From: a bacterium
GTDB taxonomy: Bacteria > Myxococcota_A > Bradymonadia > Bradymonadales > Bradymonadaceae
Assembly: GCA_030427705.1 (NCBI GenBank)
Contig: JAUIBR010000001.1
Span: 186,001-250,000, forward strand
DNA: 64,000 bases
Direction: 5' to 3'
Both the position numbers and the translations under genes were made by a program. The stretch's first letter is position 1; each line of letters begins with the position of its first letter. Below, in pieces: positions 52,287 to 60,153 of this stretch. The notes below the pieces were generated by a model, which saw only the letters and a program-made list of their open reading frames with translations, was not told the origin of the DNA and made no database searches.

Positions 52287-54287
52287 ATGGCTCATGATAA
52301 CTCAGGAAACGGAACTATGCTTTTGGGCATGGTGATTGCCGTCGTCATCGCATTTGCGGGCGGCTACATGCTCGGAAACAACTCGCAATCGGCTGCTGGT
52401 GACGCACCAGAAGCTGCTGAAGCAGGCGCTGCAGCACCAGCTGCACGTGGCGGTGTCGCTGGCGACAGCGACAAGATTCCCGTCGGAAACAGCTACGTTC
52501 TCGGAAAGCCTGACGCACCGATTACGGTCGTCGAATTCTCTGACTTCCAATGCCCATACTGCTCACGCGGTGGCGAGACGGTTAAGCAACTTCAAAAGAA
52601 GTACCCCAACGACGTCAAAGTCGTCTTCAAGCACTTCCCACTGGCTTTCCACAAGGAAGCTAAGTCCGCTTCGATCGCAGCAATGGCTGCTGGCGAGCAA
52701 GGCAAGTTCTGGGAAATGCACGACCTGCTTTTCCAAAACCAGAAGCAGATGAAAGGCGCTGACATGAAGGAGCTCACCACGGGCTTCGCAAAGCAGCTTG
52801 GCCTGGACGTCGCAAAGTTCCAAAAGGACTTCGACAAGCCAGAGTTCGGTCAGACGGTTGACGCTGACATGAAGCTCGGCTCATCGCTCGGTGTTCGCGG
52901 AACGCCACACTTCTTCGTGAACGGTGAGCGCGTTTCGGGCGCTCAGCCAATCACCAAGTTCGAAGAAATCGTCAAGAAGCAGCTTGGCGAAGCTAAGCAG
53001 ATGCTCGCTGCAGGTACCACCAAGAAGGACCTCTACGCGAAGATGGTTGCTAAGAACTTCAAAGCTGCTGAAGCTCCACAGCCACGCGGTCAGCAAGCAC
53101 AGCGAATCGAAATGGTTCCTGTCCGACCAAACACCACGACGGCTAAAGGCAACACGAAAGACCCACTGGTCACGATCGTCGAATTCTCGGACTTCCAATG
53201 CCCATTCTGCACGCGCGTTAACCCAACGCTCGACCAGGTCATGAAGAAGTATGGAAAGGACGTCCGCATCGTCTTCAAGCAAAACCCTCTTCCTTTCCAC
53301 AAAGAAGCTGGCAAAGCTTCGGAAGCTGCTCTTGCAGCTGGCGAGCAAGGCAAGTTCTGGGAAATGCACGACCTCCTCTTCGAGAATCAGAAGAAGATGA
53401 AAGGCGCAGACATGATGGAGCTTACCTCCGGTCTCGCTCAGCAGCTCGGACTCAACATGCCTAAGTTCAAGGCATACATGGAGAGCGGTAAAGGCGCTGC
53501 TATCGTTAAGGAAGACCTCGCGCTCGGCCAGAAGGTCGGTGCTCGCGGAACGCCTAACTTCTTCGTCAACGGTGTTCAGCTTGTCGGCGCTAAGCCATTC
53601 GGTGAGTTCGACGCACTTATCGGAAAGCAGATTGAACTCGCGAAGAAGATCAAAACCGAGAAGAAGCTCTCGGGTGACGAGCTCTACGCTGCTGTCGTTG
53701 ACCACAACAAGAAGAACGCTCCAAAGGCTGCTGCTCCACCAACCCCTCAGCAACCTGAGCCAAAAGTGGACGTGAACAAGCTGAAAGTGAACGGCTCGTA
53801 CACCAAAGGTCCTAAGAACGCGAAAGTGACCATCTACGAATTCTCGGACTTCCAATGCCCATACTGCTCACGAGCAAACGCTTCGATCCAAGAAGTGCTC
53901 AAGGCATATCCAAAGGACGTTCAGGTCGTCTTCAAGGCTTTCCCACTTCCTTTCCACAAGGAAGCTGAACCAGCTCACCGCGCAGCTCTCGCTGCTGGTA
54001 AGCAGGGCAAGTTCTGGGAAATGCACGACAAGTTCTTCGCGAACCAGAAGGCTCTTAAGACGCCAAACATCTGGAACCAGTACGCACAAGAAATCGGCTT
54101 GAACATGGACAAGTTCCAGAAAGACTTCGATAGCGCTGAGATCAAGAAGCAGGTTCAAGACGAAATGGCGATGGGTAAGACCGTTGGCGTTCGCGGAACC
54201 CCAGCATTCTTCGTGAATGGCAACCGCATCGTTGGTGCGCAGCCATTCGCTAAGTTCAAAGAAGTCATCGACGCAGAACTCAAGTAG
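52287..54287 (+). CDS. Membrane-anchored protein with three tandem DsbA-like domains
   Basis: A 666-residue protein with one N-terminal transmembrane anchor (about residues 10-30), an Ala-rich linker (about 36-58) and three DsbA-like domains. Each has an intact CxxC: CPYC (Cys89/Cys92), CPFC (Cys305/Cys308) and CPYC (Cys524/Cys527), with RGTPxFFVNG cis-Pro loops. All three share VEFSDFQCP and the PLPFHKE segment, showing internal triplication. It is a homologue of the secreted protein at 40689-42614, where domain 1 has lost its second Cys. AGGAGA precedes the ATG and a strong terminator follows. Codon bias suggests high expression. Confidence 0.85.
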   Translation: MAHDNSGNGTMLLGMVIAVVIAFAGGYMLGNNSQSAAGDAPEAAEAGAAAPAARGGVAGDSDKIPVGNSYVLGKPDAPITVVEFSDFQCPYCSRGGETVKQLQKKYPNDVKVVFKHFPLAFHKEAKSASIAAMAAGEQGKFWEMHDLLFQNQKQMKGADMKELTTGFAKQLGLDVAKFQKDFDKPEFGQTVDADMKLGSSLGVRGTPHFFVNGERVSGAQPITKFEEIVKKQLGEAKQMLAAGTTKKDLYAKMVAKNFKAAEAPQPRGQQAQRIEMVPVRPNTTTAKGNTKDPLVTIVEFSDFQCPFCTRVNPTLDQVMKKYGKDVRIVFKQNPLPFHKEAGKASEAALAAGEQGKFWEMHDLLFENQKKMKGADMMELTSGLAQQLGLNMPKFKAYMESGKGAAIVKEDLALGQKVGARGTPNFFVNGVQLVGAKPFGEFDALIGKQIELAKKIKTEKKLSGDELYAAVVDHNKKNAPKAAAPPTPQQPEPKVDVNKLKVNGSYTKGPKNAKVTIYEFSDFQCPYCSRANASIQEVLKAYPKDVQVVFKAFPLPFHKEAEPAHRAALAAGKQGKFWEMHDKFFANQKALKTPNIWNQYAQEIGLNMDKFQKDFDSAEIKKQVQDEMAMGKTVGVRGTPAFFVNGNRIVGAQPFAKFKEVIDAELK

Positions 54288-54324
54288 TAAGTCGCTGCTG
54301 CGACTTTCTTCTTGCGGCAAATCT

Positions 54325-54354
54325 AAAAGCCGGCCTTAAAGGCCGGCTTTTTTT
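54325..54354 (+). terminator. Intrinsic terminator of the DsbA-like gene
   Basis: Stem AAAAGCCGGCC, loop TTAAA, stem GGCCGGCTTTT with a T-tract, 38 nt after the stop codon. Confidence 0.92.
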
Positions 54355-54356
54355 AT

Positions 54357-54600
54357 TGCCGTGCTCGGCTTCGCCTCGGGGCTCGGCATCGCTTCGCTTG
54401 CCTCGGGGCTCGCGCTTCGCGCTCGGTTTGGATTGGAGTTGGGCTGGGATTTCGAGTTTCATCAAAATGTGAAACCGAAGGAGCGAAGCGACTAAGCCCC
54501 GAACGAGGCCGTAGGCTGAAGTGAGCCCCGAGCGGAGCGAAGCGAACGTGAGACCCGAGTGCGAAGCGCGAGAACCGAGCGAACGCGAGAGTGCGTGACA
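54357..54600. repeat. GC-rich iterated inverted segment after the terminator
   Basis: Short units around CTCGGGGCTCG and CGCTTCGC repeat on the left side (54361-54425), and their reverse complements (GAGCCCCGAG, GCGAAGCG, CGAGTGCG) on the right side (54480-54590). A large cruciform or RNA hairpin could form around a centre near 54450. Like 51088-51476 it immediately follows a strong terminator. Confidence 0.6.
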
Positions 54601-54649
54601 TCACGCGCTCGAGTAATTACATTGGGCGCCGAACAGCATCGGAGTCCCA

Positions 54650-56206
54650 ATGGCAACCGCAGCAAACACATCTGAAGCCGACCTTCGGGTCATCGAAAAG
54701 TACAGTCCGGTCACCGGCGAAAAGCTCGGTGAGTACCACATCTCGACCCCCGAAGAGGTCGAAGAGGCTGTCGCCCGCGCGCGAAAAGCGTTTCCGGCCT
54801 GGCGAGACCTGTCGCTAGAAGCACGCATGAAGTACATGCGCAAGGTTGCTGAGGTCGTGTCTGAGGATGCTGATTATCTGTGCGCCCGTATCAGCGAGGA
54901 TACTGGAAAGCCATTGTTTGGCGCGCTCCTAACGGAGCTGATGACCATCCCGCTCTTCATCGAACACTACGAAAAGACCGCGCCGAAGGTCTTGGCGCGC
55001 AAGAAGGTAAAGAACCCGCTGCTGCTCTCCACCAAGAAGAGTTACATCGAGTACTTCCCAATGGGCGTGATCGGCATCATCTCCCCATGGAACTTCCCAT
55101 TCCAATTGGCGATGTTGCCTGCAATCTCTGCGTTGATGACCGGAAACACGGTTGTCCTCAAGCCCAGCGAGGTCACACCGATTTCCGGTGAGATCGTCGC
55201 GGAAGTTTTTGACCGCGCGGGCCTTCCGGAAGGGGTTTTCAATTTAGTTCAGGGCGACGGGTCAACCGGCGCTGCACTGGTTGAATGTGACATCGATAAA
55301 GTGTTCTTCACTGGTTCGGTCGCGACGGGTCGCAAAGTCATGGCTGCAGCGGCGAAGAAGCCGATCCCCGTAGAGCTAGAGCTTGGCGGAAAGGATGCTT
55401 TCATCGTCTGTCACGACGCCGACTTGAAGCGTGCAGCGAAGGCTGCCGCCTGGGCGGGTTTGGCCAATTGCGGCCAGATGTGTACGTCCGTTGAGCGCAT
55501 CCTGGTCGTCGAGAGCGTGCACGATGAGTTCGTGAAGCATCTGCAGGAAGTTGTCAGCGAAGTTCGGGTTGGTGCTCCTGATGAAGACGTCGAGATGGGT
55601 CCCATGACGTTCCCGAAACAGCTGGATACCGTTGAGGCACACATCAAACAGGCCAAGGAAGCAGGCGCTGAAGTCGTCCTGGGTGGTCATCGGATTGACC
55701 GCGACGGCCAGTTCTTCTCGCCGACCATTGTCACCAACGTCAAAGACGACATGGATATCTACGTTGAAGAGACCTTTGGGCCAGTGCTGCCGGTCATCAA
55801 GGTTAAGGACGAAGAGCAGGCCATCCGGATGGCAAACGACCATCAGTATGGGCTCACCGGCTCGGTCTGGACCAAGGATATCAAGCGAGGACTCAAGCTC
55901 GCGAGCCGCATGGAGAGCGGGCAATGTTCAGTGAATGATGCTGTGCAATCCGTGGGCAACCCAGCCCTACCATTTGGTGGGGTCAAAGCCAGCGGCATTG
56001 GTCGATACCATGGCGATGAAGGGCTTTTGAGCTTCATGCACCAAAAGGCCATCATGGTCGACTACGGCATGATGGGGCCGGAGCCTTTCTGGTTCCCATA
56101 CAAAGGGAAATATCCCGAGCTCATGGGCGCTTTTAAGTCGCTGATGAAGGGCAATATCCCGAAATCGATGTACAAACTCCTAACCATGCCCAAGAAATCG
56201 AAGTGA
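54650..56206 (+). CDS. NAD(P)-dependent aldehyde dehydrogenase family protein
   Basis: A 518-residue enzyme oxidising an aldehyde to its acid. The catalytic Cys278 lies in GQMCTSVER and the general-base Glu244 in LELGGKD. Asn of the oxyanion hole is in PWNFPFQL. Sequence order and the C-terminal SFMHQKAIMVDYG fit the succinate-semialdehyde/betaine-aldehyde group. The C terminus (about 480-518) adds a basic tail. The start at 54650 has no strong ribosome binding site. It overlaps the methyltransferase gene by 4 nt, a translational coupling of unrelated functions. The substrate is unknown. Confidence 0.9.
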   Translation: MATAANTSEADLRVIEKYSPVTGEKLGEYHISTPEEVEEAVARARKAFPAWRDLSLEARMKYMRKVAEVVSEDADYLCARISEDTGKPLFGALLTELMTIPLFIEHYEKTAPKVLARKKVKNPLLLSTKKSYIEYFPMGVIGIISPWNFPFQLAMLPAISALMTGNTVVLKPSEVTPISGEIVAEVFDRAGLPEGVFNLVQGDGSTGAALVECDIDKVFFTGSVATGRKVMAAAAKKPIPVELELGGKDAFIVCHDADLKRAAKAAAWAGLANCGQMCTSVERILVVESVHDEFVKHLQEVVSEVRVGAPDEDVEMGPMTFPKQLDTVEAHIKQAKEAGAEVVLGGHRIDRDGQFFSPTIVTNVKDDMDIYVEETFGPVLPVIKVKDEEQAIRMANDHQYGLTGSVWTKDIKRGLKLASRMESGQCSVNDAVQSVGNPALPFGGVKASGIGRYHGDEGLLSFMHQKAIMVDYGMMGPEPFWFPYKGKYPELMGAFKSLMKGNIPKSMYKLLTMPKKSK

Positions 56207-57663
56207 CAGACCCATCAGGGCGACTTGAGCTTCCCAGGGGGCCTCGAAGCGGCGATGCATTCGTGGTCGACGTAGTCGACATGGATGCGCGTAAAGGCCG
56301 CGGTCTGGCTTATCTTGAAGCTGATATTGGTCCACAGAAAGAGCCACGTACCTACAGCGTCTTGGTACGAAAAGGCGTTCCAGGTGACCGTGTAAAGATT
56401 GGCGTCGAGGCGTACAAGAAGAGCCGCATGGAAGCTCGAATTGATGAATTCGTCGAGCCGTCTCCCATGCGTGTTGAACCCCGTTGCCAGCACTACGGTC
56501 GGCGCGAGATACCCGGCAAAGGGTGCGGCGGATGCACGCTGCAAGCACTCGATTATCGGCACCAGCTCATCGTCAAAGAGAAGATGGTCAAAGGGTTAAT
56601 GCAGCGCGCAGGCATTGACCCAGGCTTGGTTCATCCCACGCTCGGCATGGCGTCCCCCTGGTACTACCGTAACAAGGTCGAGCTCTCGTTCGGGGATGAC
56701 CACGAGCGGCAATTTGCTCTCGGTTTTCATCCCACCGGATACAAACACGATGTGTTGGCCCTCAAGGAATGCCATCTGATGTCTGAATTCGTCTCGGCAT
56801 TTGTGCCTGCGGTTCAGCAATGGTGTGCCGAACAGGGTCTCGAGAAGTACCACCACCGGTCAAACACGGGTTGGCTGCGAACGTTGACGATTCGCGAGGG
56901 CAAACGAACCGGCGACCGTATGGTGGAGCTGACCACCACACCTGACCCCAATAGCATCGGTACCGCGCAGGCGTTTGCCGACTTCGCGTTGGGTTTTGCC
57001 AACAAACAAAATGACCAAATCACGAACATCATCTGGACCCAGCACCACGCGCAGCGCGGAAGCAAGACCTGGTTTGAGCATCAGACGCTGCATGGCTCAG
57101 ACACATTGCGTGAAGAACTACATTTGGGTCGCGAGCTGAGCTTCGAGATTCACCCCCGGGCGTTCTTTCAGCCAAACACCCTTGGTGCCGAGATGCTCTA
57201 TACAAAGATCATCGAACGGGCCGAGCTCAATGGCGCGACGTTGCTAGACCTGTATTGCGGAACAGGAACCATCGGCATCGCCCTCGCCGGTTCTGCTAAA
57301 AACGTGGTGGGGGTGGATATCGTGCAAGGCGCAATCGACAACGCCCATCGCAACGCCGCGCAGAATGGCGTCGAGAACGCAGAGTTCATCTGTGGAGATG
57401 TCGGCGCGATTTTAGACGCGGACCAATTGAAGGGTGATATCGCGGTTCTAGACCCGCCGCGGGCCGGGCTTCTGCCCAATGCCCACGAACACTTGGATGC
57501 GTCCGGTGTCGAGCGCTTGGTCTATGTTTCGTGCAACCCGCGGTCTCTCGCTCGGGACTTGGTCAATCTCCATGAACGGGGATGGAAGACGCATAGCATC
57601 GAGCCCGTCGACATGTTCCCGCAAACCCATCACATCGAAAATGTAGCCCTACTGACCCGCTAG
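56203..57663 (+). CDS. RlmD/TrmA-family (uracil-5-)RNA methyltransferase
   Basis: A 486-residue SAM-dependent RNA methyltransferase. It has an N-terminal TRAM-like beta-barrel (about 20-85), 4Fe-4S ligand cysteines Cys95, Cys108 and Cys111 (CGGC) as in RumA/RlmD, a SAM motif LLDLYCGTGTIGIALAG (about 347), LDPPRAG, and the catalytic Cys444 in VSCNPRSLARDL. It forms a covalent adduct with a uracil in 23S rRNA or tRNA. The GTG start overlaps the aldehyde dehydrogenase stop (GTGA). It is convergent with the next gene, with a 4-nt overlap. Confidence 0.9.
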   Translation: MTDPSGRLELPRGPRSGDAFVVDVVDMDARKGRGLAYLEADIGPQKEPRTYSVLVRKGVPGDRVKIGVEAYKKSRMEARIDEFVEPSPMRVEPRCQHYGRREIPGKGCGGCTLQALDYRHQLIVKEKMVKGLMQRAGIDPGLVHPTLGMASPWYYRNKVELSFGDDHERQFALGFHPTGYKHDVLALKECHLMSEFVSAFVPAVQQWCAEQGLEKYHHRSNTGWLRTLTIREGKRTGDRMVELTTTPDPNSIGTAQAFADFALGFANKQNDQITNIIWTQHHAQRGSKTWFEHQTLHGSDTLREELHLGRELSFEIHPRAFFQPNTLGAEMLYTKIIERAELNGATLLDLYCGTGTIGIALAGSAKNVVGVDIVQGAIDNAHRNAAQNGVENAEFICGDVGAILDADQLKGDIAVLDPPRAGLLPNAHEHLDASGVERLVYVSCNPRSLARDLVNLHERGWKTHSIEPVDMFPQTHHIENVALLTR

Positions 57664-58454
57664 AACGGGTTGCCAGTTGGGTAATTCGGAACGACCTTCG
57701 GCCCGCCATCTGTATCCGTGATGGCAGTCACTTCCCCAGTCACTCCGTTGACGACCGCAACCTCCCAAAGATCGCCCTTGAGCAAAGCTGGCGAGACGAA
57801 TTCACCCACCATATTGCCACCGAAGAAAACGCGAACGGTGGCTTCCGTGTCTGCTGCTCCGTTATCCGCGTAGTACTGAGCCGCAATGACGTATTCGACA
57901 TTCTCCGGGACGGAGATATTGACGTTCTCTGGCCCAAGACCATCGGTGTCATCGATGTCCTGGCTAGGATTGTTGAGGTCGCCAGTGGCACCCCAATCAG
58001 GCGCTGGATTGCGCCAATTGCAATCGAAGCGTGAATGGAACCAAGGATCGGCCTGACCATTCATATCAACGTCTGGCATCGACCCATCGTATGCATCTGG
58101 ATGCACAACGTGCACATCCATGTCGGACATGTCCGTGTCCCAAACCAACTGAACATGGAGGTCACCTATCATGTTGTTGGTGTTGTTGACGTTGTTCACG
58201 TTATTGACGTTGTTGACGTTGTTAACGTTGTTCAGGTTTGTGTTGTTAACGTTGTTGATGTTGTTGGCATTGTTAACGTTGTTAACGTTGTTCAGGTTGG
58301 TGTTGTTAACGTTGTTGATGTTGTTGACATTGTTAACGTTGTTGACGTTATTGGCATTGTTAACGTTATTGGCGTTGTTCGATCCCTTCTTGGTCACCGA
58401 ATCACCGCAGCCAATGGCCATCACCAGAACAATAAACAAGATTGAGCGCTTCAT
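57660..58454 (-). CDS. Asn-rich NNVNN-linker lipoprotein with a beta-sandwich domain
   Basis: A 264-residue lipoprotein (MAIGC, Cys about 15) with a linker of NNVNN/NNAN/NNTNL repeats (about 23-95), then a C-terminal beta-sandwich domain (about 100-264) with VQLVWDTDMSDMDVHVVHPDA and Asp-rich loops likely to bind calcium. This domain resembles the DUF2135/YfaP-like sandwich. ATG at 58454 gives a normal signal peptide; upstream starts are unlikely. The linker may extend the domain from the membrane. It is divergent from the SctP-like gene. Function unknown; a surface or periplasmic role is likely. Confidence 0.78.
   Translation of the reverse strand: MKRSILFIVLVMAIGCGDSVTKKGSNNANNVNNANNVNNVNNVNNINNVNNTNLNNVNNVNNANNINNVNNTNLNNVNNVNNVNNVNNVNNTNNMIGDLHVQLVWDTDMSDMDVHVVHPDAYDGSMPDVDMNGQADPWFHSRFDCNWRNPAPDWGATGDLNNPSQDIDDTDGLGPENVNISVPENVEYVIAAQYYADNGAADTEATVRVFFGGNMVGEFVSPALLKGDLWEVAVVNGVTGEVTAITDTDGGPKVVPNYPTGNPF
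58170..58375. repeat. Asn-linker coding repeat (GTTGTTnAC minisatellite)
   Basis: The NNVNN-type linker of the lipoprotein is encoded by 9-bp-based repeats of GTTGTTAAC/GTTGTTGAC type on the + strand, giving near-identical units of AAC and GTC/ATC codons on the coding strand. Slippage could change linker length. A shorter form occurs at 61255-61310 in another lipoprotein. Confidence 0.7.
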
Positions 58455-58584
58455 TCGAATTCCTTGGGTTGCGCGCAGACTGTTACAAAACGCCATCCTT
58501 AATCCAACTGAAACAATCTGAGAATTTTCGCAACGATCACAAACTGCGGACGATAACGAGGGGGCAACACACTCAGGAGTGCCC

Positions 58585-59112
58585 ATGGAATCGCTTGTTA
58601 TCGAACCGACCCCGCTCAACATCGCAGACTGCGACCCGCCAGTTTTCGCGACCGAGGCTTCGCCTTTCGAAACACTACTAAACCAGAAGCTCAAAGACTC
58701 CGAAGAGCAGCTTGGCGGCCAGACCGACGACCCCGAGCTGCTGGACGATGAAGCGAGTCTTGAGACCCCCGAATATCACGTTCAAACCCATCAGCTGCAG
58801 CCTGTAGCCGACGTTGATGCAACTCCAATCACCCCGCACACAGACCACGAGGTTGTCGAGAATCTCATGACGCAGATGGTCGAAGACGGCCAACTTACGC
58901 AAGATGAAGACGGCCGGCGCGTGATGCTTATGCGCCTTAACGTGCCCGGCCGCGGCGATGTTCGGGTGAGAATGTGGCATAAACCCGAAGGTTTGGACTT
59001 GAAACTCAAGGCAACTGATGCGAGCACCGAAAGACTACTTCGCACGAATGCTGACCAGCTTCGACAAGGACTGGCTGATCGTGGGGTGAGACTTTCGAAA
59101 CTTGAGGTCTAA
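58585..59112 (+). CDS. FliK/SctP-like C-terminal-domain protein
   Basis: A 175-residue soluble protein. The first 90 residues are acidic and low-complexity (TDDPELLDDEASLETPE). The last 65 (RRVMLMRLNVPGRGDVRVRMWH...LADRGVRLSKLEV) resemble the FliK/YscP-type C-terminal fold that switches type III export specificity. ATG at 58585 has AGGAG 5 nt upstream. It is immediately followed by the SctQ-like gene in the same operon. The N-terminal half is too short for a normal hook-length ruler. The rest of an export apparatus is not in the window. The match is by pattern only. Confidence 0.6.
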   Translation: MESLVIEPTPLNIADCDPPVFATEASPFETLLNQKLKDSEEQLGGQTDDPELLDDEASLETPEYHVQTHQLQPVADVDATPITPHTDHEVVENLMTQMVEDGQLTQDEDGRRVMLMRLNVPGRGDVRVRMWHKPEGLDLKLKATDASTERLLRTNADQLRQGLADRGVRLSKLEV

Positions 59113-60153
59113 TTGACACAAGCTCGTCCATATCCGTTTGATAAGCTTGAGAAATACTCTCGCACGCAGGCTCAAGCCACCCGAACGCTGTCGTCTTTCA
59201 TCGGCGGCTCGGGCCACTCGTTCGAAGCGATGCTCAACCATGTTTCGAGCCTCACAGAGTCGACAATCTCCACCACATTTTTGGGCATTCAATCCGTAGA
59301 ACCGACGACCGTTGGAACTCAGGATGCTGGCTGGTTTGGTGTGCTGCGAACGCCGTCAAACGCCCCGATGCTGTTGCATTTCGACCCATATCTGGTTGCC
59401 TCGTGGCTTGCGCCCGTTTCCGAGGGGTTTCAACTTACCCAACCCCTCTCTCAGCTTGAGCGGGGGGCGTTGTCATTCCTCGTCCTGAAGTTCTTGGAAC
59501 CACTGGCCGAGAACGGAACGGCGGTCCCGACACTGAGCCTGTCGACGCCGGTTGCCGCGGATTTGCAGCGTGAATGGGCGCGCCTCGGTGAGCTGTTTCG
59601 GCTGAGCTGGGTGGTGACCTCCAATGGAACGGCCGGCATCGCCAGACTCTGGGTACCGGGCTCCATCACGCGCGACCTGAATGCCCTTGGTTCCGCCGGC
59701 ATTGCGCACGACGAAAGTTTAGCATTCAGTGTGGTGCTCGGCCGAACGGCGCTGCCACCCGAAACGGTTGCTGCCCTTGCCCCAAGCGATGTGCTCATCC
59801 TCGATACCGAGGGATTGCGACACGGAGCCGGTTACGTGGCCATGGGCCGTATTCACATTCCAATCAAACTCGACGATAACGAAGCCAACTGGCGATGCGA
59901 GATTCAAGGAGAACCTGTGGACACCCAAACAACTGAATTGATGGCGAAGTCCGAAGTTGATGTCGATATCGTGGTCGGACAGACGTCAGTTTCGCTTTCG
60001 GAGCTCGGTCAGCTTCAACCTGGCGTAGTGCTTGAACTCGACGCTGCCGTGGGTGCTCCGGTCGAGATACGCGTTCAGGGAAAGCGACTCGGTTCTGGTG
60101 AGCTCGTCGATGTCGACGGTCGAATCGGCGTCCGCTTGCTGTCCCGGGACTAG
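59113..60153 (+). CDS. SctQ/FliN-like (SpoA-domain) protein
   Basis: A 346-residue protein whose C-terminal 80 residues form a SpoA domain: KSEVDVDIVVGQTSVSLSELGQLQPG, then ELDAAVGAPVEIRVQGKRLGSGELVDVDGRIGVRLL. That pattern defines FliN and the cytoplasmic ring protein SctQ/YscQ of type III secretion. The N-terminal 260 residues resemble the longer part of YscQ-like proteins. It uses a TTG start directly after the SctP-like stop. A lone SctP-SctQ pair next to lipoproteins suggests either an operon split from the remaining apparatus or a small relic. It is convergent with the following gene. Confidence 0.78.
   Translation: MTQARPYPFDKLEKYSRTQAQATRTLSSFIGGSGHSFEAMLNHVSSLTESTISTTFLGIQSVEPTTVGTQDAGWFGVLRTPSNAPMLLHFDPYLVASWLAPVSEGFQLTQPLSQLERGALSFLVLKFLEPLAENGTAVPTLSLSTPVAADLQREWARLGELFRLSWVVTSNGTAGIARLWVPGSITRDLNALGSAGIAHDESLAFSVVLGRTALPPETVAALAPSDVLILDTEGLRHGAGYVAMGRIHIPIKLDDNEANWRCEIQGEPVDTQTTELMAKSEVDVDIVVGQTSVSLSELGQLQPGVVLELDAAVGAPVEIRVQGKRLGSGELVDVDGRIGVRLLSRD

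Noticed and set aside
52881-53855. A 324-residue minus-strand frame inside the triple DsbA gene
   Set aside because: It is the antisense shadow of a strongly biased coding gene. The sense frame has clear CxxC and cis-Pro motifs.
58035-58521. Plus-strand frames of 116-136 residues rich in Val/Leu over the NNVNN linker
   Set aside because: They read the complement of the Asn-codon repeats; the minus-strand lipoprotein is the real gene.
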